Shown here in pieces: positions 1-5,449 of a DNA stretch of 7,676 bases (its first letter is position 1; every line of letters starts with the position of its first letter). Where the stretch lies: positions 1-7,676 of the forward strand of contig LKMM01000116.1 of the NCBI GenBank assembly GCA_001563885.1, read 5' to 3'. The position numbers and the translations under genes were made by a program. The notes beneath the pieces are model-generated. The model saw only the letters and a list, made by a program, of their open reading frames with translations. It was not told the origin of the DNA and ran no database searches. Source of the DNA: Natrialbaceae archaeon B1-Br10_E2g27. GTDB lineage: Archaea > Halobacteriota > Halobacteria > Halobacteriales > Natrialbaceae.

Positions 1-546
1 GATCTCGAGGTGATGATGACTGGTGGCCGCCGATCCGGCGCGTACGATGCGTTCGTCGACGAACTTGGCTTTGCCGAACAGACCGATTTCGAGGACCCGC
101 CTGCAGAACGGTTTACCTTCGAGACGTACGTCACTTCGGCCCACCGCACACCTGACTTGATGACGGCGTATGCGGAGACGGCAGAGGATCGAGGTATCGA
201 CGTCATTATCGCGGGTGCGGGTGGCAAGTCAGCCGACCTGCCGAACATGACTGCGTCGATCGCGTATCCGTTACCGGTCATCGGGGTTCCCGTCCAGGAG
301 AAATCAGTCGACAGCGTCATCGGCATGCCGGCGGGCGCGCCGCTGGTTGCCGTCGACGCGGGCAAGTCGTTCAACGCGGCGCTTTCGGCCGCCCAGATTC
401 TGGCTCGCCAGCACGAGGACGTTCGTGACCGACTGGTCGACTACCACGACGAACTACGCGAGGGCGTCGGCGCAGTCTCGCGCGAACTTCACGACGAGGG
501 GACCGTCGCGTTCCGCAGGCGAGAGGAGACGGACGCGAGCGAATAA
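1..546 (+). CDS. purE: PurE, N5-carboxyaminoimidazole ribonucleotide mutase (5'-truncated by the window edge)
   Basis: This is the catalytic PurE protein of de novo purine synthesis, a cytosolic enzyme that converts N5-CAIR to CAIR, normally together with PurK. The reading frame is open from the first base and begins with D-L-E-V-M, which fits the end of the family's G-S-D-S-D-L phosphate-binding motif. The true start therefore lies upstream, and the GTG at position 10 should not be taken as the start. Of the 181 visible residues, SAHRTP (about 46-51) carries the conserved active-site histidine. The GAGG loop follows at 72-75, then PLPVIGVPVQ (about 90-99) and a typical C-terminal helix with SFNAALSAAQIL. 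Two things differ from the E. coli enzyme: an acidic insertion before the AHRTP strand, and the loop reading GGKSADLP where E. coli has GGAAHLPG. The next gene, nuoA, is 272 bp away and functionally unrelated. The assignment is secure; class I mutase rather than class II carboxylase is inferred from the overall motif pattern. Confidence 0.93.
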   Translation, partial: DLEVMMTGGRRSGAYDAFVDELGFAEQTDFEDPPAERFTFETYVTSAHRTPDLMTAYAETAEDRGIDVIIAGAGGKSADLPNMTASIAYPLPVIGVPVQEKSVDSVIGMPAGAPLVAVDAGKSFNAALSAAQILARQHEDVRDRLVDYHDELREGVGAVSRELHDEGTVAFRRREETDASE

Positions 547-649
547 TCCTGCCTTGGGGCAATCTCCGGTCAGCGTTGCCATCTGTACTCACTCGAGTGG
601 CTATCGGATCGTCGAGAATGAATTCGATCGGTTTGACGCCGCCAGCATA

Positions 650-666
650 GGTACGTTTTTGTTACC
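650..666 (+). terminator. Candidate oligo-T transcription terminator of purE
   Basis: Five consecutive T residues (656-660) followed by GTT lie about 110 nt after the purE stop codon. They are flanked by a short GGTA (650-653) / TACC (663-666) inverted repeat. Archaeal RNA polymerases often terminate at oligo-T tracts on the non-template strand without needing a stable hairpin, so this is the best terminator candidate between purE and nuoA. The tract is short and the stem is only 4 bp, so confidence is low. Confidence 0.3.
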
Positions 667-709
667 GGGCCGTTCTCGGTCTCGACGCTACCGAATCTCT
701 GTTATGATT

Positions 710-736
710 GTTCAGGATATTCAGAGTCCCCTGAAC
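710..736. repeat. 7-bp perfect inverted repeat upstream of nuoA (possible operator)
   Basis: GTTCAGG at 710-716 is the exact reverse complement of CCTGAAC at 730-736, with a 13-nt spacer. A further TTCAG at 720-724 repeats the left half-site in direct orientation, 9 nt downstream. No T-tract follows, so it does not look like a terminator. It lies about 45 nt upstream of the likely nuoA TATA box and just downstream of a weaker TATA-like element at 702-707, positions where an archaeal regulator could bind. A regulatory function is inference only; a 7-bp palindrome can occur by chance. Confidence 0.3.
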
Positions 737-775
737 TCGACGCTCGAGGCGTGTTCGGCGGGAAAAGGAACAATC

Positions 776-786
776 AACCCTTATGT
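776..786 (+). promoter_or_regulatory. Likely archaeal promoter (box A) of the nuo operon
   Basis: AACCC followed by TTATGT (781-786) resembles a haloarchaeal TFB-recognition/TATA element. Transcription normally starts about 24-27 nt downstream of the box A centre, which would be near 808-811. That leaves a leader of only about 8-11 nt before the nuoA ATG at 819, in keeping with the very short or absent leaders common in haloarchaea. GGAG sits directly against the ATG with no spacing and so is unlikely to act as a Shine-Dalgarno site. No start-site data are available here. Confidence 0.55.
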
Positions 787-818
787 GCGTGCGGTATGAA
801 CCTCCAGACGTTACGGAG

Positions 819-1220
819 ATGAACGATTGGATAGCGATCGGGGCGTTAGCGCTCGTAGGATTGTTGATACCACTGGCGATGATGGTGGTATCGTACCTTC
901 TGCGGCCGAGCGTCCCAGAAACCAGTAAACGCGCCACCTACGAGAGCGGTGAAGTGCCGACCGGTGGGACGCGCATTCGATTCAACATCCAGTACTACAT
1001 GGTCGCACTCTTGTTTCTCGTCTTCGACATCGAGACCGTTCTGCTGTTTCCCTGGGCGGTCGTCTACCTGGATGCCGTCGAATCCGACGCTGTCTCGTTG
1101 CTCGAGATCCTCGGGCCGATGGTCGCGTTCGTCGCGATCTTGTTCGTCGGCTTGGGCTGGGCGTGGCGCAACGGCGTAGTACAGTGGGCACAGACACCCC
1201 GTCAGGTAGACGGAGAGTAA
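819..1220 (+). CDS. nuoA: NuoA, complex I membrane subunit A (ND3 family)
   Basis: NuoA is a small membrane subunit that sits where the peripheral and membrane arms of complex I meet and helps shape the quinone channel together with NuoH. The protein has 133 residues, a normal size. Three membrane helices are visible, at about residues 5-28, 58-82 and 94-115. The family signature YESGEVP (41-47) lies in the loop after helix 1, and FDIE (69-72) with a nearby PW (78-79) marks helix 2. The start at 819 was chosen because MNDWIAIG opens directly into the first helix. An in-frame ATG at 783 would add 12 residues, but that ATG lies inside the presumed TATA box. The next gene, nuoB, begins 6 nt after the stop. 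This is the first gene of the nuo operon. Confidence 0.95.
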   Translation: MNDWIAIGALALVGLLIPLAMMVVSYLLRPSVPETSKRATYESGEVPTGGTRIRFNIQYYMVALLFLVFDIETVLLFPWAVVYLDAVESDAVSLLEILGPMVAFVAILFVGLGWAWRNGVVQWAQTPRQVDGE

Positions 1221-1226
1221 CCCATC

Positions 1227-1931
1227 ATGAGCCAAGACCCCAAACAATCGATTCAGGAAAGTGCAACGCCGTCGACGGACACCCGCGACGCCCGGATGGG
1301 CGCAGGCGTCGACGACCGGTTCAACTCGAAGCTTCGTGAGGCCTTCGGCGCGTCGCCGTTTATCTTGACGAAGTTCGATGAGTTCATGAACTGGGTTCGC
1401 GGGAACTCCATGTTCATGCTCCAGTTCGGCATTGCCTGCTGTAGTATCGAGATGATCCACACCTACGCGATCAAACACGACCTCGATCGCTTCGGTGCGG
1501 GTGTCCCTCGGGCGTCGCCTCGACAGGCAGACGTAATGATCGTCCCCGGAACGATCGTCTCGAAGTTCGGCCCGCGGATGAAACGCGTCTACGACCAGAT
1601 GCCCGAGCCCAAATTCGTCGTCGGGATGGGTTCGTGTACGATCTCCGGCGGCCCGTTCCAGGAAGGATACAACGTCGTCAAAGGAGCAGAGGAGATCATC
1701 CCAGTCGACATCCACGTCCCCGGCTGTCCACCACGACCCGAAGCACTGGTGTATGGCGTGCTCAAACTCCAAGAGCGGATCAGACACGGCGAATCATCAC
1801 CCGTCGTCGTCAAACCCTACGAACTCGAGCGCTTTGGCGACCTAGAAAAAGACGAGCTCGTCCAGAAACTCGCAAGCGAAATCGACGAAGACGACCTGGT
1901 CATGCGGTATAACTGGGCTGATTCACCATGA
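1227..1931 (+). CDS. nuoB: NuoB, complex I subunit B carrying iron-sulfur cluster N2 (PSST family)
   Basis: NuoB holds the last 4Fe-4S cluster (N2), which passes electrons to the quinone bound between NuoB and NuoD. All four ligands are present: the adjacent pair Cys71-Cys72 in FGIACCSIEMI, Cys137 in GMGSC, and Cys167 in VPGCPPRPE. The 234-residue protein has a hydrophilic, probably disordered N-terminus (1-30), the core (about 31-192), and an acidic C-terminal extension of about 40 residues (195-234) ending in an aspartate/glutamate-rich stretch. The extension makes it longer than many bacterial NuoB proteins of the core type. GGAG at 1212-1215 lies 11 nt before the ATG and may serve as its ribosome site. 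The stop overlaps the nuoCD start in an ATGA at 1928-1931, implying coupled translation with its structural partner. Function is clear from the motifs. Confidence 0.97.
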   Translation: MSQDPKQSIQESATPSTDTRDARMGAGVDDRFNSKLREAFGASPFILTKFDEFMNWVRGNSMFMLQFGIACCSIEMIHTYAIKHDLDRFGAGVPRASPRQADVMIVPGTIVSKFGPRMKRVYDQMPEPKFVVGMGSCTISGGPFQEGYNVVKGAEEIIPVDIHVPGCPPRPEALVYGVLKLQERIRHGESSPVVVKPYELERFGDLEKDELVQKLASEIDEDDLVMRYNWADSP

Positions 1932-3577
1932 GTACGGGACTCGAGAAAGAAGCCGAGACGAGCGTCGACGAGATAGCAGAGCTCATCGGCGAGCGAGCCA
2001 TCGCCCGCGACGATCACCTGAACGCGCCGGGGTTTGTGATCAATCCGGCGGACGTCCAGGACGTGCTCTTTGACCTGCGTGACGTTGCCGGCTACGACCA
2101 CTGTTCGTGTGTCACCGCCCAGCAGTATGCCGACCGGTATGAGACGATCTATCACCTCACGAAATACGGCAATCGGACCGACGAGGTGAGTATCGTCGTC
2201 CCGACGACACTCGAAGAGCCGGTGAGCCAAAGTGGCGAACCCGTTTACCGAACTGCAGACTGGCACGAACGCGAAGCCTACGACCTAATCGGTATCGAAT
2301 ACGAGGACCACCCCGACCTGCGTCGAATTCTGTTGCCCGAGACCTGGCAGGGCCATCCACTTGCCGGCGACTACGACCAGACGAAACCACAGCTAGTGAC
2401 CCTTGCCGAACACGCCAATCCGCTGCAAGCAGACCACCACGACACCGAGTCGGAGACGATGTTTCTCAACATCGGTCCACACCATCCGGCGACTCACGGC
2501 GTGTTACACGTCAAAACCGTCCTCGACGGCGAGACGGTCGTCGACGTCGACCCCGACATCGGCTACTTACATCGCTGTGAAGAACAGATGTGCCAGCAGG
2601 GGACCTACCGTCATCAGATCATGCCCTACCCCGACCGGTGGGATTACGTCTCCTCTGGTCTGTTAAACGAGTGGGCCTACGCGCGAGCAATAGAGGATAT
2701 GGCCGACATCGAGGTGCCCGAATACGCCCAGATTATCCGCACCTTCAGCGCCGAACTCTGTCGGATCGCCTCGCATATGCTCGCACTCGGGACGTTCGCA
2801 CTCGACGTCTACGGCGAGTTCACCGCTACCTTCCAGTATACGTTCCGCGACCGCGAGGTCGTCCAGGATATCTTAGAGGACCTCACCGGCCAGCGGATGA
2901 TGTTCAACTACTTCCGCGTCGGCGGCGTCGCCTGGGATCTGCCAGAACCCCGCGAGGAGTTTTTCGCAAAGACGCGGGATTTCCTCGATGAACTCCCAGC
3001 GAAAGTCGAAGAGTACAACGACCTCATCACGACCAACGAAATCTTCCAGCTACGGTGTGTCGATACGGGCATCTTAGAGCCGGACGTCGCCAAACAGTAC
3101 GGCTGTACGGGCCCGGTTGCTCGAGGGTCCGGCGTCGATTACGACCTTCGCCGGGATGACCCATACGGCTACTACCCGAACCTCGAGTGGGACGTCGTCA
3201 CCGAGGACGGCTATGACAACTACAGCCGCGTGCTCGTTCGCATGCAGGAAGTCGAAGAGTCGGCGAAAATCATCCAGCAGTGTCTCGAACTCCTAGAGGA
3301 GTGGCCCGAAGACGACCGAGAGATTCAGGCGAACGTTCCGCGGACGTTAAAACCCGACACGGACGCCGAGATTTATCGTGCCGTCGAGGCCGCAAAGGGC
3401 GAACTCGGGATCTACATGCGATCCGACGGGACGGACAAACCGGCCCGGTTTAAGATTCGCAGTCCGTGTTTCTCGAATCTGCAGGCACTGGGTGAGATGA
3501 CCGAAGGCGAGTACATTCCGGATCTGGTCGCCTCGCTTGGGAGCCTCGATATCGTCCTCGGGGAGGTGGATCGATGA
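1928..3577 (+). CDS. nuoCD: NuoCD, fused complex I subunits C and D (30-kDa and 49-kDa families)
   Basis: This 549-residue fusion carries the NuoC domain at about 30-150 and the NuoD domain at about 175-549, joined by an acidic linker. The NuoC signature is WHEREAYDL (112-120) through HPLAGDY (143-149). The NuoD part contains GPHHPATHG (183-191), the loop bearing the quinone-pocket histidine, and DRWDY (236-240), whose Tyr240 matches the quinone-binding tyrosine Tyr87 of Thermus Nqo4. It ends with the family's GSLDIVLGEVDR. NuoD derives from the large subunit of [NiFe] hydrogenases: the first metal-site motif is gone (DRWDY has no Cys), but SPC at 512-514 keeps one cysteine at the second. Nine cysteines occur in all, including C59-S-C61 in NuoC and Cys217 where most homologues have glycine after HR/HT. 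No Shine-Dalgarno precedes the start, so translation probably depends on the ATGA overlap with nuoB. nuoH follows with a second ATGA overlap, leaving no room for nuoEFG. Confidence 0.97.
   Translation: MSTGLEKEAETSVDEIAELIGERAIARDDHLNAPGFVINPADVQDVLFDLRDVAGYDHCSCVTAQQYADRYETIYHLTKYGNRTDEVSIVVPTTLEEPVSQSGEPVYRTADWHEREAYDLIGIEYEDHPDLRRILLPETWQGHPLAGDYDQTKPQLVTLAEHANPLQADHHDTESETMFLNIGPHHPATHGVLHVKTVLDGETVVDVDPDIGYLHRCEEQMCQQGTYRHQIMPYPDRWDYVSSGLLNEWAYARAIEDMADIEVPEYAQIIRTFSAELCRIASHMLALGTFALDVYGEFTATFQYTFRDREVVQDILEDLTGQRMMFNYFRVGGVAWDLPEPREEFFAKTRDFLDELPAKVEEYNDLITTNEIFQLRCVDTGILEPDVAKQYGCTGPVARGSGVDYDLRRDDPYGYYPNLEWDVVTEDGYDNYSRVLVRMQEVEESAKIIQQCLELLEEWPEDDREIQANVPRTLKPDTDAEIYRAVEAAKGELGIYMRSDGTDKPARFKIRSPCFSNLQALGEMTEGEYIPDLVASLGSLDIVLGEVDR
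3562..3568 (+). promoter_or_regulatory. Shine-Dalgarno site for nuoH
   Basis: GGAGGTG, a full match to the archaeal anti-Shine-Dalgarno, ends 5 nt before the nuoH ATG at 3574. It lies inside the last codons of nuoCD (Gly-Glu-Val-Asp-Arg). It supports the nuoH start that overlaps the nuoCD stop. Confidence 0.7.
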
Positions 3578-4677
3578 CCGGGGGCGCAGCCACACTGCTG
3601 CAATCGAACGACACTGTCCTCCTGCCCGAACGTATCGCCGATCTCACCGGACTCGGCGAACTCGGCGTCGCCGGCGAACTCACCGCTGCGTTTCTCGGTG
3701 CGTTTATCGTGGCCAATCTGATGCTTGCGACGACCGGCGTTGCCGGGCCGTGGGCGAAACGAAAGATCACGGCCGCCTTTACCGACCGGATCGCAGTCAA
3801 CCATCTCGGACCGGCAGGAATTTTCGTCATCGTCGCCGACTCCGTACGATTGCTCTCGAAAGAAAACATTATTCCCGAAAACGCAGACCGACCGGCCTAC
3901 GATCTAGCGCCGATTATCATCGCCTCCTCGGCGCTGCTTGGATTTGCCGTCATCCCGATGGGGAGTGGCGTCCATCTTGCTGATCCCGAGGTCGGGCTGG
4001 CCTACGTCTTCGCCGTTGCCGGCATCGCCTCGATCGGGCTGGTGATGGCCGGCTACGCCTCCGGGAACAAGTATTCGATGCTCGGCGGGCTGCGAGCAGT
4101 CGCACAAAATATCGCCTACGAGATTCCTCTCGTCGTGACGGGGATGTCCGTGGTGTTGTTCGCTGGCTCCTTGCGGATGAGCGAGATCGTCGCCGTCCAG
4201 AACGAGACGGTCCTGTTTACGATTCCCGGCCTCGAGTGGGCGGTGCCGGCGTGGTTTGCACTGGTCAATCCCTTTGCGTTCGTGTTGTTCCTGATCGCAA
4301 ACTTCGCCGAGGTGGGCCGAAACCCCTTCGACATGCCGGAAGCGCCAGCCGAGTTGATCGCCGGCTATCAGACGGAGTACTCTTCGGTTTACTTCGTGTT
4401 GGTCTACCTCGGGGAGTTTCTCCATATCTTCCTCGGAGGAGCGATCATCGCGACGATTTTCCTCGGTGGACCTGCCGGACCCGGCCCGGCTGAGATCGGC
4501 ATCGTCTGGTTCTTACTGAAGATCTGGGCGGTGTTCTTGCTGACTCAGTGGCTGCGGTCGGCGATTCCGCGTGTCCGTATCGACCACTTGATCGAAATCG
4601 GCTGGAAGGGCCTGCTGGTCCTTTCGTTTGCAAACCTCGGCCTCACGGCCGCAATTGTCGGGGTAGTATTCGCATGA
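3574..4677 (+). CDS. nuoH: NuoH, complex I membrane subunit H (ND1 family)
   Basis: NuoH anchors the peripheral arm to the membrane and forms most of the quinone entry channel and the first proton-linked E-channel. The 367-residue protein has a 30-residue polar N-terminus and then about eight membrane helices. Recognised signatures are LGPAG (78-82) and ADSVRLLSKE (88-97) in the first cytoplasmic loop. They are followed by SGNKYSMLGGLRAVAQNIAYE (163-183) with Glu183 equivalent to E. coli Glu157, and NPFDMPEAPAELIAGYQTEY (250-269). In that last loop Asp253, Glu256, Glu260 and Glu268 match E. coli D213, E216, E220 and E228, but the position of E. coli Glu218 is Pro258. The gene begins with an ATGA overlap with nuoCD, preceded by a strong GGAGGTG site, and ends with an ATGA overlap with nuoI. 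NuoH directly after NuoCD is the arrangement of complexes that lack the NADH module. Confidence 0.97.
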   Translation: MTGGAATLLQSNDTVLLPERIADLTGLGELGVAGELTAAFLGAFIVANLMLATTGVAGPWAKRKITAAFTDRIAVNHLGPAGIFVIVADSVRLLSKENIIPENADRPAYDLAPIIIASSALLGFAVIPMGSGVHLADPEVGLAYVFAVAGIASIGLVMAGYASGNKYSMLGGLRAVAQNIAYEIPLVVTGMSVVLFAGSLRMSEIVAVQNETVLFTIPGLEWAVPAWFALVNPFAFVLFLIANFAEVGRNPFDMPEAPAELIAGYQTEYSSVYFVLVYLGEFLHIFLGGAIIATIFLGGPAGPGPAEIGIVWFLLKIWAVFLLTQWLRSAIPRVRIDHLIEIGWKGLLVLSFANLGLTAAIVGVVFA

Positions 4678-5135
4678 TTGGATTACTCAAATCGATGGGA
4701 ACGACGATGAAACACGCACTGGATGGCTCGACGTTTACCGTCGAGTATCCGACAACCGCACCGGACGTCTCCCCGCGATTTCGGGGCGTCCACAAGTTCA
4801 GCCAGGAACGGTGTATCTGGTGTCGCCAGTGTGAGAAAGTCTGTCCGAACGATACGATCCAGATCGTGATGGACGACAAGCGAAACGGCGAACAGTACAA
4901 CCTCCACATCGGCCAGTGTATCTACTGCCGGCTCTGTGAGGAAGTCTGTCCCGTCGACGCCATCTTGCTCACCCAGAACTTCGAGTTTACCGGCGATACG
5001 AAACACGATCTGGTCTACAACAAAGAACAACTGAAAGCAGTGCCGTGGTACAAAGATATCGATCCCCTGGAGTCCAGAGAACCCGACCGCGGGGCCTGGA
5101 TCGGCGACGGTGAAGGCGAGGTGGATTACCAGTGA
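4674..5135 (+). CDS. nuoI: NuoI, complex I subunit I with two 4Fe-4S clusters (TYKY family)
   Basis: NuoI is the ferredoxin-like peripheral subunit that relays electrons through clusters N6a and N6b to N2 in NuoB. Two complete binding motifs are visible: Cys47, 50, 53 with Cys57-Pro, and Cys82, 85, 88 with Cys92-Pro, each CxxCxxCxxxCP. The RGVHKF segment (38-43) before the first motif is typical of the family. The protein is 153 residues, rather short, with an acidic C-terminus. The start at 4674 was chosen because it makes the usual ATGA overlap with nuoH and gives a family-length product; an upstream in-frame start at 4548 would only add antisense-like filler overlapping nuoH. Only a weak GGGGTAG precedes it, so reinitiation after nuoH is likely. 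With NuoEFG absent, NuoI is probably the point nearest to electron entry in this complex (inference). Confidence 0.97.
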   Translation: MIGLLKSMGTTMKHALDGSTFTVEYPTTAPDVSPRFRGVHKFSQERCIWCRQCEKVCPNDTIQIVMDDKRNGEQYNLHIGQCIYCRLCEEVCPVDAILLTQNFEFTGDTKHDLVYNKEQLKAVPWYKDIDPLESREPDRGAWIGDGEGEVDYQ

Positions 5136-5153
5136 CGGGTCGTTCGGTATCGA

Positions 5154-5160
5154 GGAGGTG
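5154..5160 (+). promoter_or_regulatory. Shine-Dalgarno site for nuoJ1
   Basis: GGAGGTG lies 7 nt before the ATG at 5168, in the 32-nt gap after nuoI. This is the only gap longer than 6 nt inside the operon. No TATA-like element is seen in it, so the gap appears to serve only translation start. Confidence 0.7.
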
Positions 5161-5167
5161 GTCCTAA

Positions 5168-5449
5168 ATGGTACTCGAGCTCGTCGCCTTTGGCCTGTTT
5201 GCCGGCGTCACCCTCGGGAGTGCACTCGGGGTTGTCCTCCTTCGTGATCCCTGGCACGCTGCGCTCATGCTCGGCGTTGCGCTGTTGTCCATCGCGGTTC
5301 ACTACGTGATGTTGGTCGCTGAGTTCGTCGCCGTGATGCAGGTGTTAGTCTACGTCGGCGGGGTGCTCGTTCTTATCACCTTCGCCGTCTTGCTCACCCA
5401 GCGCGAGGAGACCACCGACACAGACCGTGAGGAGGTGGCCCGGACATGA
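5168..5449 (+). CDS. nuoJ1: NuoJ1, N-terminal half of complex I subunit J (ND6 family)
   Basis: This 93-residue protein corresponds to the first three membrane helices of bacterial NuoJ (about residues 3-25, 31-50 and 53-77). It includes MQVLVYVGGVLVLITF (57-72), the counterpart of the conserved YVGA helix 3, which carries a pi-bulge linked to coupling in complex I structures. It stops after a short acidic tail. The remaining helices of NuoJ are supplied by the next gene, nuoJ2, which starts in an ATGA overlap at 5446-5449 in a different frame. Two separate short subunits are therefore made in place of one. Each has its own GGAGGTG site, which argues against a recent frameshift. Split NuoJ is known in haloarchaeal nuo operons. 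Role: part of the membrane arm between NuoA/H and NuoK. Confidence 0.9.
   Translation: MVLELVAFGLFAGVTLGSALGVVLLRDPWHAALMLGVALLSIAVHYVMLVAEFVAVMQVLVYVGGVLVLITFAVLLTQREETTDTDREEVART
5431..5437 (+). promoter_or_regulatory. Shine-Dalgarno site for nuoJ2
   Basis: GGAGGTG inside the last codons of nuoJ1 ends 8 nt before the nuoJ2 ATG at 5446. A dedicated strong site here supports nuoJ2 as a separately initiated protein rather than a frameshifted continuation of nuoJ1. Confidence 0.7.

Larger units (their letters stand above)
547..818. other. Intergenic region between purE and nuoA
   Basis: This 272-bp interval has no convincing gene. Short open frames cross it on both strands, but they are extensions or shadows of the neighbouring genes and lack recognisable protein motifs. 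It holds an oligo-T stretch at 656-660, a 7-bp perfect inverted repeat at 710-716/730-736, a possible second TATA-like element at 702-707, and a better promoter candidate at 776-786. No tRNA, riboswitch or other structured RNA was recognised by eye. Confidence 0.7.

Noticed and set aside
347..799. 150-codon plus-strand open frame overlapping the purE 3' end and the intergenic region
   Set aside because: The first two-thirds is purE read in another frame (Arg/Thr/Ser-rich). The remainder has no recognisable motif and no promoter of its own.
783..818. In-frame ATG at 783 as an alternative nuoA start
   Set aside because: It would place the start codon inside the likely TATA box and add 12 polar residues before the conserved N-terminal helix, with no ribosome site.
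796..822. An 8-codon upstream frame (ATG 796 to TGA 820-822) ending in an ATGA overlap with the nuoA start
   Set aside because: It looks like a leader peptide coupled to nuoA, but the expected transcription start (about 808-811) lies downstream of its ATG, so it is probably not transcribed.
846..1787. 313-codon open frame on the minus strand opposite nuoA and nuoB
   Set aside because: It lies entirely antisense to two genes with complete family motifs. Its product has no recognisable domain, and long antisense open frames are normal in GC-rich haloarchaeal DNA.
5136..5167. Possible internal promoter between nuoI and nuoJ1
   Set aside because: The 32-nt gap has no TATA-like element. Its only clear signal is the GGAGGTG ribosome site.
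5446..5449. nuoJ1/nuoJ2 boundary as a sequencing frameshift or pseudogene
   Set aside because: The ATGA overlap, the separate strong ribosome site and the known split of this gene in haloarchaea all indicate two intact genes.
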